Below, one piece after another: positions 26,168-35,420 of a stretch of DNA of 64,000 bases. Every line of letters begins with the position of its first letter. Position 1 is the stretch's first letter. The notes below the pieces were generated by a model that saw only the letters and a list, made by a program, of their open reading frames with translations, did no database searches and was not told the origin of the DNA. The stretch comes from Candidatus Marsarchaeota G2 archaeon ECH_B_1. GTDB lineage: Archaea > Thermoproteota > Thermoprotei_A > Marsarchaeales > Marsarchaeaceae. A program made the translations under genes and the position numbers. The DNA lies in contig NEXG01000001.1 in assembly GCA_003019535.1 (NCBI GenBank), positions 168,153-232,152 on the forward strand, written 5' to 3'.

Positions 26168-27184
26168 AATTAACTCCAAAGGGTCTTGAAAACTTTGTAG
26201 TGTTAATCTCGCCAACTCACTCTGTCTAGCAGAAATTTTTTCGAGGTTACCCAGGATATATCCCAATTTATTACCCAAATTAGATTTTGTTACATGGGAA
26301 AGTAGCCCTATTTTACTTAAGGCTTTCTCAATGTAGAGACTCTTCGGGAAGGCGGAAAGCGTTGGTTTTCCCAGTAATGCGGCCTCCCAAGTCATTGTTC
26401 CTCCAGCACCAATAAACACATCAGAAGAGGCTATTAGGGACAATCCTTCCTCTTGGCTATCTAAAACGACAGCATCTGGTAATTCGTCCTGCAAGGCTAC
26501 GCGTTGACTTCTGTAACGTGGTAGCACCAATAGTGAGAACCTCAGCGTCTTTTGAGCCGCCTTCAGAGCGGGAGTCAAATAAGAAGAGTTGGTAGAGGTT
26601 TTAACATATGATGCCTTAACTTCTTCTGGTCTAAACAGCACGATAGGTCGTCTTAGGCCAAAATCTTTTGGGAAAATCTTTTCACGCTTTAACCAAATAA
26701 CCGACTCTATTCCATGGTAGTTGATAAGCGCGGATCTGGCTAAACCTAGTTTGTACCATGCGTTCGCAGGTATGAAGTCTGAACTGATGAGCTTGGTTGT
26801 AAGGGGGACTGTTAAACGTGCCACCGCTTCTGCGTGGGGCGAATCGTTAATATTAATTGTTGGTAAACCCAAACCGAACCCTATCCTTGTTGCTTCTGGC
26901 GAGGCGTGACAGACCACATACTTTATATCAATATTCTCGATGATTTTATAGAGCTCTAGTAAACGTTTGACACTTGCTTCAAACTTTTTCCTGAGGTCGG
27001 AACCCCCATGTTCGCCTACATAAATGGGTCTGAGGGATAAGATCTTTGAGAGAGAAGGAAGTTCATCGTATTCGCGGCTCGTTAAAAGGAACCGATACCC
27101 TTTTCTCATAGCGACCTGCTCAACGTATTTTGCTATCCTAAGATGCTTTGGTGTCAGAGCATCAAACCATATAAAGGGCATCAT
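26150..27184 (-). CDS. DUF354-type glycosyltransferase-like protein
   Basis: A 345-residue GT-B-fold protein. The start FIWFDALTPKHLRIAKYV is the DUF354 signature, a family resembling UDP-GlcNAc 2-epimerase and GT-B transferases. The C-terminal half has IASSDVFIGAGGTMTWEAALLGKPTLSAFP, the nucleotide-sugar-binding GGTMxxEAALLG motif. The open frame extends to 27298, but ATG 27184 gives the family N-terminus. It likely acts on envelope glycans with the Alg7-like gene. Substrate unknown. Confidence 0.85.
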   Translation of the reverse strand: MMPFIWFDALTPKHLRIAKYVEQVAMRKGYRFLLTSREYDELPSLSKILSLRPIYVGEHGGSDLRKKFEASVKRLLELYKIIENIDIKYVVCHASPEATRIGFGLGLPTININDSPHAEAVARLTVPLTTKLISSDFIPANAWYKLGLARSALINYHGIESVIWLKREKIFPKDFGLRRPIVLFRPEEVKASYVKTSTNSSYLTPALKAAQKTLRFSLLVLPRYRSQRVALQDELPDAVVLDSQEEGLSLIASSDVFIGAGGTMTWEAALLGKPTLSAFPKSLYIEKALSKIGLLSHVTKSNLGNKLGYILGNLEKISARQSELARLTLQSFQDPLELISSIIT

Positions 27185-27270
27185 TTTTTTATAATGAGTC
27201 AAGCCTATAAGTCTTAAAGGTTCATCAAGATGTGTTGCAGCAGACAACATTAAAAAGACTTGAGGATAAC

Positions 27271-28083
27271 GTGCGATTTTTTTGTAGCATAGAACCAAGC
27301 GAGGAACTAGCAGAGCTCATTCAGCCTGCCTTAAGATCTGAAAGAGTAGTACTCACATACGATCCATACTCCGAAGCCTACGCTGAATTAGCTTCATGGC
27401 CTCTGATCACATTTGGAGTTAATGTTTCAATTATTAATTCGCATGATGCATTGTACTACTATGTACCATATACAACTGAAGGAACAAATTACATCTATTT
27501 TACCGATAACCCGGAAGGCCAGCTGGGTATTCAATTAGAATCAGCACTTAGAGTGATGGGCTATAATCGATACATTTTATCGTGGTATAAGACAAAAAAT
27601 GATGAAGTGTTTACTTTTTCAAGCGGTAGCGATGGAAAATCAGTCTTACAAGGTGCCAAGAATGTGGCTTATGCCTTTACTAAGGCACTCTATAAAGTGA
27701 ATTCAAACAATAGACTGACTCGGGTTTTAAACAACTTCCTAGTTGATCACTCAGAGCTACTCGATTATATTAATAAAGCAATAAGCTATACGGAGAGTTG
27801 TACTGCCGCCACGATAGCATCACAAGGACCACTCTTATCTATCGCAAAACTAGTCGAGTTACTTAACCCCCAAATAAACGCTATTCCAATAATTCAACTT
27901 CTCACTAATTCTAAAAATAAAGATGTTGAAGTTTGGGGACTCGATGTTGACTCCGAATTAATAGCGAGAGTAAGGTTTGAAAGAGGACCGCTTAGCCGTG
28001 TTATCCATTTCGGGTTGGACCCCCTATCATCTGTTTTAGTGAGCGCATATGCAGTTACCTATGCGGAGACTTTCAGCGCGTAA
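27271..28083 (+). CDS. Hypothetical protein, possibly SIS-like
   Basis: A 270-residue soluble protein. GTG 27271 has GAGG five bases upstream; TTG 27232 is an alternative. It begins RFFCSIEPSEELAELIQPAL and shows alternating strands and helices, with LNAIPIIQLL-type segments and a final VLVSAYAVTYAE helix. The layout vaguely recalls sugar-isomerase (SIS) proteins but no motif is convincing. It is divergent from the DUF354 gene with an 86-base gap. Confidence 0.6.
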   Translation: MRFFCSIEPSEELAELIQPALRSERVVLTYDPYSEAYAELASWPLITFGVNVSIINSHDALYYYVPYTTEGTNYIYFTDNPEGQLGIQLESALRVMGYNRYILSWYKTKNDEVFTFSSGSDGKSVLQGAKNVAYAFTKALYKVNSNNRLTRVLNNFLVDHSELLDYINKAISYTESCTAATIASQGPLLSIAKLVELLNPQINAIPIIQLLTNSKNKDVEVWGLDVDSELIARVRFERGPLSRVIHFGLDPLSSVLVSAYAVTYAETFSA

Positions 28084-28131
28084 TCACAAAGAAAAATTAA
28101 AGGTTAAGGTAGAAAGAATGGGTTGTTACCT

Positions 28132-28416
28132 ATGAAACAATGGTTGTTGGATATTTTACAATGCCCTATTTGTCGAAACGATAAATTATCGCTTAAAACC
28201 ATTGAAGTTAATGGGGATGAAATTGTTTGGGGAGTTATTCTTTGTGATGCCTGCAAAAGGTGGTTCCCAATAATTAACAGTATACCCCATATGTTACCCG
28301 ACGAGTTTAGAAAAAACGAAGATAAAGAGTTCGCAGAGCGCGTATCTAAGCTTTTGGAGGGGATAACACTTGAGCTTCGACCGCCTAGATATAAAATCAG
28401 CGACGATATTCGATAA
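28132..28416 (+). CDS. Trm112-like zinc-binding protein
   Basis: A 94-residue protein with LLDILQCPICRNDKLSL at the start and LCDACKRWFPIINSIPHMLPDE in the middle, the classic Trm112/UPF0434 pattern. CxxC pairs may bind zinc. Trm112 activates several methyltransferases acting on tRNA, rRNA and release factor; in archaea it has several partners. ATG 28132 lies three codons after an in-frame TTG. No methyltransferase gene is adjacent. Confidence 0.85.
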   Translation: MKQWLLDILQCPICRNDKLSLKTIEVNGDEIVWGVILCDACKRWFPIINSIPHMLPDEFRKNEDKEFAERVSKLLEGITLELRPPRYKISDDIR

Positions 28417-28465
28417 GTTAGCCCACTTCTTATAAGTGGGTGTATAATATGGAGGTTGTAAAACA

Positions 28466-30031
28466 ATGATGCGCTCAGTTATGGCGTTGATGCTTATCGC
28501 TATCTTGGGAATCTCGCTTTTTATGATACAAGATACACACGCTGCACAGTTGAGTTCTGTGACTATTTCCGTCGATAGAAAAACCACTATTTATCCGAAT
28601 TACGCAGTGAGCCTGGATACCATAAAAGTTTTGAACGGTTCTTTGACATCAATAATCGCAGAGTTTCCATCAAATACCACAATATTGAATGTCAGCGGAC
28701 CCGACATACTTTACGCTTATCAACTAAGCTCCTCCCCTGCACGTGAGGTTATAGTCTTTAAAAACCCTGTTACTAGCGGGGCCTCAACTAAAATAATATA
28801 TATTTATACTGGTTTCATAAATTCAGGCCAGCTAGAGGTGGCTTTTCAAGCAGGTTACTCGGTAGCCAGTGTTAACGACACGGCAACCTATTATTATGGC
28901 ATTGAGAACTGGGGTATAACACTCCAGATATTTTATAACGACCATTATCTAAATGTTACCCAAGGTGAATTATTCTCATTCAACGGTACAACAAGCCCGA
29001 ACTCATTTGTTGAGGCTACCAATCCCCCAACTACGAGTATGCCCACTCTTTATCAGAGTTATTTGGAAGCCCTTAATAGCCAAATAGTTTACAGCAATGG
29101 GGTCTTCCACATTAATGATCAGGCGATTTTTGTCTGGGCTTCTTCGAGCGAATCAAATCAACTATACCTTCTTATGCCTAATAGCGTAGTAAATAAATCT
29201 GTCTCTGTAAGTTATTTCTATGGTAACGTTTCATCAACAATAAAGCATGACGCATACCCAGGTTATGCGCTGCTTGTAATTAACTCTCCAGTTCAACTCT
29301 CACGCAACCAGATGGTGGGTTTACAGATAGATTACTCCATTAAAGCACAAGAACTTAACTTGTCGTCGATTGGATTATACGGGATGTTTTGTGAAACGTA
29401 CGACGTAGAAGTGGCCAACATCATACCCATCTCTGGTAGCTGGAGCAAAATAAATAAAGACTACTTCGCCGCGTTTAGAGAGGTAACTCCAGAGATTAGC
29501 GGGTATTCAGTAAAGGGTACAAGCGTGTTAGATCTAACAAGTGGTGCTAGTTTGGCAGTCTTGATTGTCGGCCTTTTCGCTGTTGCCTCATCATATACCT
29601 ACGCACAAACAAAATCCAAAAAGGCATCAAAACGAGGTGCGCCTCAAAAAGTTATCGCGACACTGAACTCAGCCTCCTCTTCAATTGATTTAGCTCATGA
29701 AACCATCAAAAAATTCCTTGAAGGTAGAATCCGAGCTTCTGCTGCAAATGCTGCTCTTGCTACATTCGATGACTTAGAGAGAAAAGTGTTGAGAGAAATA
29801 AACGAAAGCGTAGGTAACAATGAGATAGACACGGAAACTGCCAGAAGATTGACTGAAAGTCTAAAAGAGATAAGAACTTCATTTGCAGACCTGATTGACC
29901 TGCAGACCCAGTTTAACCAGAAGAAAATCCGACAAAACATCTACGGCGACTTAAGATCAAAGTACCAAAGAAACCTACAGCGAGCTATAAACAGCTTTAA
30001 AGAAACAACTAATGACTTGAGACAAAGCTAA
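28466..30031 (+). CDS. Membrane-anchored surface protein with cytoplasmic coiled coil
   Basis: A 521-residue protein with an N-terminal signal (SVMALMLIAILGISLFMI, then THAAQ), a beta-rich exterior domain of about 320 residues with many NxS/T sites, one membrane helix near 355-375 (SLAVLIVGLFAVASSYTY), then a lysine-rich stop and a 130-residue charged helical tail. The tail looks coiled-coil. The topology suggests a link between cell surface and cytoplasm. No family recognised. A good GGAGG ribosome site precedes the ATG. Confidence 0.75.
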   Translation: MMRSVMALMLIAILGISLFMIQDTHAAQLSSVTISVDRKTTIYPNYAVSLDTIKVLNGSLTSIIAEFPSNTTILNVSGPDILYAYQLSSSPAREVIVFKNPVTSGASTKIIYIYTGFINSGQLEVAFQAGYSVASVNDTATYYYGIENWGITLQIFYNDHYLNVTQGELFSFNGTTSPNSFVEATNPPTTSMPTLYQSYLEALNSQIVYSNGVFHINDQAIFVWASSSESNQLYLLMPNSVVNKSVSVSYFYGNVSSTIKHDAYPGYALLVINSPVQLSRNQMVGLQIDYSIKAQELNLSSIGLYGMFCETYDVEVANIIPISGSWSKINKDYFAAFREVTPEISGYSVKGTSVLDLTSGASLAVLIVGLFAVASSYTYAQTKSKKASKRGAPQKVIATLNSASSSIDLAHETIKKFLEGRIRASAANAALATFDDLERKVLREINESVGNNEIDTETARRLTESLKEIRTSFADLIDLQTQFNQKKIRQNIYGDLRSKYQRNLQRAINSFKETTNDLRQS

Positions 30032-30034
30032 GTG

Positions 30035-30406
30035 CTATTGGGTTTGAATGAACCTCCTTTTTTGCGCTCTATATACCTGCCTTAACTGCTCCACATAGAT
30101 TTTGCCTTCGCTTCTCGATTCTAGAGAACGAATTAACCCCCGTATGCTTCCAGAGACCACGAGGGTGTATAGGTCACCAGGCATACCATAAATTACAGTA
30201 GCAGACCTTACATGTGGCAGGCACATATGACTAACCCTTAACACAAACCAAGTTTTTTCTTCATATATAATCTTAAACAAACATTTAGACATCATAATCT
30301 CGCCGAAAGTTTGCTTAAAAAATAGAGCATAAGAACGAGCGTTAATTTTATTATTATACTTTACTATGAATACGTAACGCCTTTTATCATGTTTCATATA
30401 ATTCAC
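30035..30406 (-). CDS. rnp2: RNase P protein subunit Pop5 (Rnp2)
   Basis: A 123-residue RNA-binding protein. It starts with a basic KRRYVFIVKY strand, and late VVSGSIRGLIRSLE matches the Pop5 signature around VSGT. Pop5 pairs with Rpp30 to activate the catalytic RNA that trims tRNA 5' ends. Similarity is moderate, but the position directly after rnp3 in the L15e-exosome-Rpp30-Pop5 cluster supports it. It overlaps rnp3 by 20 bases. Confidence 0.8.
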   Translation of the reverse strand: MNYMKHDKRRYVFIVKYNNKINARSYALFFKQTFGEIMMSKCLFKIIYEEKTWFVLRVSHMCLPHVRSATVIYGMPGDLYTLVVSGSIRGLIRSLESRSEGKIYVEQLRQVYRAQKRRFIQTQ

Positions 30407-30920
30407 TAACCAGTTGACTTGAGTTGACTTTGATGAGTTTGTCGAATTCCATTGGTTTGTAATCCAAAATGAGCGCGGCAGCGGCTAACAGGTCGCGCAT
30501 AGACGGAGGCTTTTCTAACACGCTTGAAAAAACCACTTTGTCGATGCCGAAAGCCTGTACAAGATTTTTTAACCATAATAGGGTATTCTTAGACGAATAA
30601 GCTGACTTGATTATCTCTGGTGTGAGCTCAAGCCACCATTCCTTATTTACTATTAGAGGGGCATTAACCCTTGGTCGGATTATTTTCGTAAAGCCATGTT
30701 GAGCGAGTAGATAGTTTCGATGGAAATACTCTTTTAATGCTTTCCCTTCGTCTGTGTTAGGACCTCTAGGAATCCATTTTAAATCTCTAATAGAGTGTGC
30801 AATACTTGTGAAGTCTTTTCTTGAAACATTTAGTGCAAAGAATTTTAACTCTAAATAATGTGGATGGATAGATTCAAGTACTTTTATGTTCATACAGAAA
30901 TCAAAGTATGATCTACGCAT
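30387..30920 (-). CDS. rnp3: RNase P protein subunit Rpp30 (Rnp3)
   Basis: A 177-residue protein, shorter than the usual 200-230. The PHP-like barrel signs are weak at the N-terminus, but KVVFSSVLEKPPSMRDLLAAAALIL near residue 130 resembles the Rpp30 SSGAxxxxxxRxPxD segment. Its place between the COG1325 gene and pop5 is the standard archaeal order. The first strand-helix units of the barrel seem reduced. Overlaps both neighbours (8 and 20 bases). Confidence 0.8.
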   Translation of the reverse strand: MRRSYFDFCMNIKVLESIHPHYLELKFFALNVSRKDFTSIAHSIRDLKWIPRGPNTDEGKALKEYFHRNYLLAQHGFTKIIRPRVNAPLIVNKEWWLELTPEIIKSAYSSKNTLLWLKNLVQAFGIDKVVFSSVLEKPPSMRDLLAAAALILDYKPMEFDKLIKVNSSQLVSELYET

Positions 30921-31383
30921 ACTTTTCCCCTATAAGACCAGCTTCTTTAAGAATGTCGTCGTAGGTCTTTCCTTTAAGATAGCCACTAAATCCAACAACC
31001 ACCTTAATAGCGTCACCCCCACTTGCCAAAACAATTCTGCCAAAGTATGCATCAAATTTTGAAAAGCGGAGAAACAGTTTTGACCCATCAAACCTTAACT
31101 CGGCACTGTTCAATATTGTTCTAATCGCCTCTTGGTCAAGATGTGAAAATATCCTTTTAGCGCAAGCCTCCGCCTCCTGATTCTTAAGATTAATACTCAG
31201 AATACTTATCTCATCGCCATAATGGCCTTCTGCTTTAAGTGTAGTAAGCTTAGTACTATGGTGCAATATATCTAGAAATATACCAAGACCTTTGGCAACT
31301 TTAGTCAAGTCTTCTGTTGCATAACACATCACGCTTAGATTAACGCTTTTAACACGAACCACGCTATATAGAACACGTAGCAT
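30913..31383 (-). CDS. Exosome-associated RNA-binding protein (COG1325 type)
   Basis: A 156-residue protein. The family shows a ferredoxin-like beginning, here VKSVNLSVMCYATEDLTKVAKGL, then GHYGDEISILSINL, followed by a helix with HLDQEAIRTIL and a strand-rich end. It is thought to bind RNA and its gene is linked to exosome and RNase P genes across archaea. The order with rnp3 and rnp2 holds here. It is divergent from rpl15e. Confidence 0.8.
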   Translation of the reverse strand: MLRVLYSVVRVKSVNLSVMCYATEDLTKVAKGLGIFLDILHHSTKLTTLKAEGHYGDEISILSINLKNQEAEACAKRIFSHLDQEAIRTILNSAELRFDGSKLFLRFSKFDAYFGRIVLASGGDAIKVVVGFSGYLKGKTYDDILKEAGLIGEKYA

Positions 31384-31585
31384 AAAAATAAGTGTTGAAA
31401 ATAGTGGCGACCAGATTAGGGTTTCGAAAATCGGCTACACTAACACAGAAAATCATTATCTGGAAGCATTTCTTGACGCTGCTGGGTATAACGTTCTTGA
31501 GAGAGATAAAGTGCTAGCCGTTATCCGAAAACTGTCAAGTTCTTTGCGAAAGGAATATAGGTCTACGATTATTATCATTTACCAA

Positions 31586-32008
31586 ATGGTATCAATTAGC
31601 CGTCTAAAATCACATTCATGGAAAGCAATGGTGGGCATAAGGGGTAATACTGCCTATGTTGCAGCCTATCGGAATAGATTGGCTTCGTGGAGAAAGCAGA
31701 ATACTATAGTAAGGGTTGACAAACCAACGAGAATTGAGAGAGCCCGCAGCTTGGGGTTTAAAGAGAACAATAAGTCGATTGTTGTCCGTGTAAGGGTCAG
31801 AAAGGGTAATCCCTACAAACTTAGACCTAAGGCTGGTAGAAGACCCAAGAGGATGGGTGTCAAGCAATGGACATATAAACTCAGCGATAAGCGAATAGCT
31901 GAGGGAAGAGCCCGCGCAAAATACTCCAATATGCGCGTTAGCGGAAGCTACCTTGTGGGAGAAGATGGGCTATACAAATGGTACGAAGTAGTTCTTCTAA
32001 GGGACTGA
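31586..32008 (+). CDS. rpl15e: Ribosomal protein L15e, short form
   Basis: A 140-residue large-subunit protein. RLASWRKQNTIVRVDKPTRIERARSLGF and RVRKGN, KAGRRPKRMGVKQW and SYLVGEDGLYKWYEVVLL match L15e step by step. Most euryarchaeal L15e are about 190 residues; the C-terminal arm after YKWYEV is missing here. The frame is open upstream to beyond 31392 without ATG, so ATG 31586 is the simplest start. Bases 31392-31585 are protein-like in this frame (NTENHYLEAFLDAAGYNVLE) and may belong to an unrecognised 5' extension or gene. Confidence 0.9.
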   Translation: MVSISRLKSHSWKAMVGIRGNTAYVAAYRNRLASWRKQNTIVRVDKPTRIERARSLGFKENNKSIVVRVRVRKGNPYKLRPKAGRRPKRMGVKQWTYKLSDKRIAEGRARAKYSNMRVSGSYLVGEDGLYKWYEVVLLRD

Positions 32009-32103
32009 TAAGTGGACGTCAGGCTGGGACGGCGGCATCATCGGTGGCTACCTCATGTCGTCGCGAGAACATCATTCGTCCATCATAAGCTTATTCACAA
32101 TCG

Positions 32104-32111
32104 TATAAAAG
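32104..32111 (+). promoter_or_regulatory. TATA box for the GTPase gene
   Basis: TATAAAAG is centred about 25 bases before TTG 32133, the spacing expected for a leaderless mRNA. No ribosome site precedes that TTG, consistent with leaderless translation. Confidence 0.6.
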
Positions 32112-32132
32112 CCTAACCGACGGTTAGATAAA

Positions 32133-33311
32133 TTGTTAATTGGATTAGTAGGAAAAACAAACGTTGGGAAATCCACCTTTTTTGCCGCCGCTACCCTGCT
32201 CAACGTTGAAAGAGCTAACAGGCCGTTCACAACGATAAAGCCTAACAGAGGTATTGGATTTATTCGGGCAAAATGCGTACACGATATCTTCAACGTTAAC
32301 GATAAAATATGTATCGATGGCATCAGATTTATACCAATTGAGCTACTAGATGTAGCTGGACTTGTTCCGGGGGCGCACACTGGTAGAGGTTTGGGTAACA
32401 AATTCTTAGATGATTTACGGCAAGCCGATGTTTTTATTCATATCGTTGATGCCAGTGGTTCGACGGATAGTGAAGGTAGACCAACTGGACCGGGAACTAA
32501 CGACCCACTGGATGATATACGATTTCTAGAGAATGAGCTCGATGAATGGATGTATGGGATAATATACAAAGATTGGGATAAATTCAGTAGAACAATTGAC
32601 CAGCGTGCTATTGACATAGCTACTGCGCTTAGTGAAAGATTATCAGGATTAGGCTACACTAAAGGAATAATTGAGAAAACACTTATTGAACTGGGATTGG
32701 AAGGAAAGAAGGCAGTTAACTGGAAAGAAGAGGATATTAGAGAATTTACTAAGTTTGTTAGACGTAAGGGTAAGCCTGAAATTATTGCAGCAAACAAAGC
32801 CGACATATCAACTGCCCCAGATAACATAAAGCGAATAGCCGAAGAGGTTAAGGTACCAGTTATCCCAGTTATCGCCGAAGCTGAATTGGCTTTACGCAGG
32901 GCTGCCCAAAAGAATATAATTAAATACAGACCAGGGGACTCTGACTTCACCGTTCTCTCAACCAATCTACCAACTGCTCAGCTTGAGGCGTTAAAGAGGC
33001 TAAAAGATATATTATCGGAATTTGGGGCAACTGGTGTTCAACTATGTCTGGACAAAGCAGTCTACGAAGCGTATGGTGGTATCGTTGTTTACCCTGTGGA
33101 AGATATGGCAAGACTAAGTGATAAAAAAGGAAATGTGCTCCCAGATGCGATCATCCTGAAATCAGGTTCAACCCCAGTTGAGCTAGCTAGGAAAATTCAC
33201 TCAGAATTAGCCGAACGATTCCAGTATGCTATTGATGTACGTTCAAAGCAAAGACTAGGCTCCGATTATACACTTAAAAATTTGGATGTTATTAAAATAG
33301 TCTCATCATGA
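32133..33311 (+). CDS. Obg/YchF-family GTPase with TGS domain
   Basis: A 392-residue translation-linked GTPase of the archaeal YchF group. G1 is [12 protein letters not shown]3 [18 protein letters not shown]4 NKAD in [11 protein letters not shown] helical insert separates G3 from G4, and the C-terminal TGS-like domain contains [22 protein letters not shown] 32133 is the only plausible start. The 3' end overlaps the convergent nucleotidyltransferase by 6 bases. Confidence 0.93.
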   Translation: MLIGLVGKTNVGKSTFFAAATLLNVERANRPFTTIKPNRGIGFIRAKCVHDIFNVNDKICIDGIRFIPIELLDVAGLVPGAHTGRGLGNKFLDDLRQADVFIHIVDASGSTDSEGRPTGPGTNDPLDDIRFLENELDEWMYGIIYKDWDKFSRTIDQRAIDIATALSERLSGLGYTKGIIEKTLIELGLEGKKAVNWKEEDIREFTKFVRRKGKPEIIAANKADISTAPDNIKRIAEEVKVPVIPVIAEAELALRRAAQKNIIKYRPGDSDFTVLSTNLPTAQLEALKRLKDILSEFGATGVQLCLDKAVYEAYGGIVVYPVEDMARLSDKKGNVLPDAIILKSGSTPVELARKIHSELAERFQYAIDVRSKQRLGSDYTLKNLDVIKIVSS

Positions 33312-34526
33312 ATTACACGTGTAAAATTCGTTCTCTAAAACATCCCGTGTGACAACACATCCAGGATAGATTCTTGCACCAGCTCCTATCTTAACACCGG
33401 GATTTATTGTCACATTTACACCGGTCTTTACGCCAGGCCCAATAAAGCATCCCAGTTTAACAAGTCCCGTATTAATGGGCTTATCTGCCACACGAACATT
33501 AATAGGCTTCTCATCAAATCTTAAATTTGCGGTTATAGTTCCCGCCCCAAGATTGGTGTTCTCAGCTATAACACTGTCCCCAACATAGGAAAGATGTGAT
33601 ATGTGTACACCCGCATATATAACTGAATTCTTAACCTCACAGGCATTACCAATTTTTGAGTTATCTGCAATGCTTGTAAATGGGCGAAGATATGCATTAG
33701 GGCCAATTGTTACGTCTCTTCCCACCCAAACAGGTCCCTCAATATAGCTTCCAGATTTAATCACAGAACCGGTGCCTAGGGAAACAACACCATTAATATG
33801 AACACTGCTCTGTATTTCCCCCTCTACCTTAGCTTGTAAATCCTGCATTAGTACATTATTAATTCTTAAAATATCCCAAGGATATGTAAGATCATACCAC
33901 TCATTATCATTTAGTATGACTACGTTTATATCGCTTTTCACAGCCGCGCTGTTTAGCGCATCCGTTAGCTCTAATTCGCGTCGCGGTGAAAGCGTCACAT
34001 TTTCTAAATACTGGTTGAAGTCGGGTTCAAAAATATACACTCCTGCCAAAACAAGGTTATGTATTGGATTATATGGTTTTTCGGTCACTTTAACTAAGTT
34101 TCCTTCTTTACTAATCTCAACTACCCCATACTTTGTGGGGTCTGCCACACGTAAAACCCCCACGGTGGCTACTTGACCCCTGTGGGCTTCCGATAATCTC
34201 CGGACAGCGCTGGATAACACGAGGTTATCACCATATTGAACAAGAAGAGGTTTTCCTGAGGCTTGAAGTGCTATTCTCGCAGCATCAGCCGTGCCTAGTG
34301 GCTTATCTTGGGTTAATAATTCAAAATTTAGGAAATAATTTTTAAAAAGATCTTTAAAGCTTGGGCTTATGACGATATATTTTGGATCGACTCCGGATTC
34401 TTGATGCTGTTCGATTAAATGTGTTAAAAATGGTTTACCTATAAATTGTAAAAAAGGTTTAGGAGTCCTGTGCGTTATGGGTTTTAACCGTGTGGATAGT
34501 CCTGCGGCAAGGAACGCTGAATTCAT
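33306..34526 (-). CDS. Bifunctional sugar-1-phosphate nucleotidylyltransferase / acyltransferase (GlmU-like)
   Basis: A 406-residue protein. The N-terminal Rossmann-like domain starts FLAAGLSTRLKPITHRTPKPFL, the nucleotidyltransferase signature with Ser in place of the second Gly, then VQYGDN and VTEKPYNP. From about residue 235 it is a left-handed beta helix of hexapeptide repeats (VSLGTGSVIKSG, GPNAYLRPF, GAGTITANLRF, GVNVTINPGVKIG). Archaeal relatives make UDP-GlcNAc or dTDP-glucose type donors. ATG 34526 overlaps the S1e stop by 4 bases. Confidence 0.92.
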   Translation of the reverse strand: MNSAFLAAGLSTRLKPITHRTPKPFLQFIGKPFLTHLIEQHQESGVDPKYIVISPSFKDLFKNYFLNFELLTQDKPLGTADAARIALQASGKPLLVQYGDNLVLSSAVRRLSEAHRGQVATVGVLRVADPTKYGVVEISKEGNLVKVTEKPYNPIHNLVLAGVYIFEPDFNQYLENVTLSPRRELELTDALNSAAVKSDINVVILNDNEWYDLTYPWDILRINNVLMQDLQAKVEGEIQSSVHINGVVSLGTGSVIKSGSYIEGPVWVGRDVTIGPNAYLRPFTSIADNSKIGNACEVKNSVIYAGVHISHLSYVGDSVIAENTNLGAGTITANLRFDEKPINVRVADKPINTGLVKLGCFIGPGVKTGVNVTINPGVKIGAGARIYPGCVVTRDVLENEFYTCNS

Positions 34527-35125
34527 TGGTTATTCTCTACCGTACCCTGGCTTATCTGCTCTGTATTAGGTGGTGAGAGAACCTTTACTTTTCTTATTTC
34601 TAGAGCGTTTACAGAAACGATTTTTCTAGCGGCTGAGAAAATCTCTGCCGATGCTTTACCCAAAACTATTTCTTGAACGAATTCATCAAAACTGCTGTTG
34701 GTAGCTTTTTCGATGAGAATTCGGCTACCAGCTTTTCTGACTGCGGTGCGCTTTGAGCGATGAACCTTACCCTTTGAGATAACGATTGTAAAGACCCGCA
34801 GCCTTGCGCCATCCCGTGTTTCAACGTCAGTTATCACCTCGGTTTTAGTGGTACCCCTCCTTACCATGCCTCTTACATACTCCCTAGCTAGTTCTAATTG
34901 GTCGAAGCGCGTTTTAGCTACTCCTCCTTCTACACCCACAATTCTAAACTTCAAGAATACTTGTATTTGACGAATGTCTCCAGTCAAATCCGATAGAGAG
35001 ACTGTTATTCTTCTGTTAAGTACTGCCTCATTAGATTGAGCAAGAATGCGCGGTAGGTCAACTTGATTAAAAGACATTGGCGCCTTTACTGATACCCAAG
35101 TTTTCTGTAATTTGGAAGCAGACAT
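34523..35125 (-). CDS. rps3ae: Ribosomal protein S1e (S3Ae)
   Basis: A 200-residue small-subunit protein near the platform. Recognised from KTWVSVKAPMSFNQVDLPRI-like opening, the LTGDIRQIQVFLKFRIVGVEG strand pair, the LELAREYVRGMVRRGTTK segment and the IRKVKVLSP ending. Part of the S15-RecJ-Pcc1-S1e cluster common in archaea. Confidence 0.95.
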   Translation of the reverse strand: MSASKLQKTWVSVKAPMSFNQVDLPRILAQSNEAVLNRRITVSLSDLTGDIRQIQVFLKFRIVGVEGGVAKTRFDQLELAREYVRGMVRRGTTKTEVITDVETRDGARLRVFTIVISKGKVHRSKRTAVRKAGSRILIEKATNSSFDEFVQEIVLGKASAEIFSAARKIVSVNALEIRKVKVLSPPNTEQISQGTVENNQ

Positions 35126-35165
35126 CTTATCTTAGAGTATTTGTGATGAGATAATTATAAGTGTT

Positions 35166-35420
35166 TTACTGAGTGGCGCGTTCAAGTCGAATTAGGAGGT
35201 CGCAGTGTGCTAATACTTCGTCAATTGTTGACCTAAGCCTTCTGTAATTCACGTCGCACACAGTTACCTCTAGCGTGTTCAACTCAACACGTTGGCTGAA
35301 TACCAAGTCCCGTGGTGTCTCAACTAAGTCAGGGAGAAGCACTTTGTGCAGGTAACCTGCCTCGGAAATACTTGAAACACGCAGGGATACCCTCAGGGTC
35401 CACTTAACCATGTTAACCAC
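35166..35420 (-). CDS. pcc1: KEOPS complex subunit Pcc1
   Basis: An 84-residue protein with the Pcc1 fold of strands and two helices (LRVSLRVSSISEAGYLHKVLLPDL ... LEVTVCDVNYRRLRSTIDEVLAHCDLL). Pcc1 dimerises and binds Kae1 in the complex that makes t6A37 on ANN-decoding tRNAs. Kae1 and Bud32 are encoded 2.4-4 kb away in this window. ATG 35420 overlaps the upstream gene by 8 bases; ATG 35411 is equally possible. The call rests on size, fold pattern and neighbours. Confidence 0.75.
   Translation of the reverse strand: MVNMVKWTLRVSLRVSSISEAGYLHKVLLPDLVETPRDLVFSQRVELNTLEVTVCDVNYRRLRSTIDEVLAHCDLLIRLERATQ

Noticed and set aside
31980-32050. BHB intron at the end of rpl15e that would restore the missing C-terminal arm
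   Set aside because: CTGA/TCAG can pair, but no outer helix forms and the joined sequence does not clearly rebuild the L15e tail.
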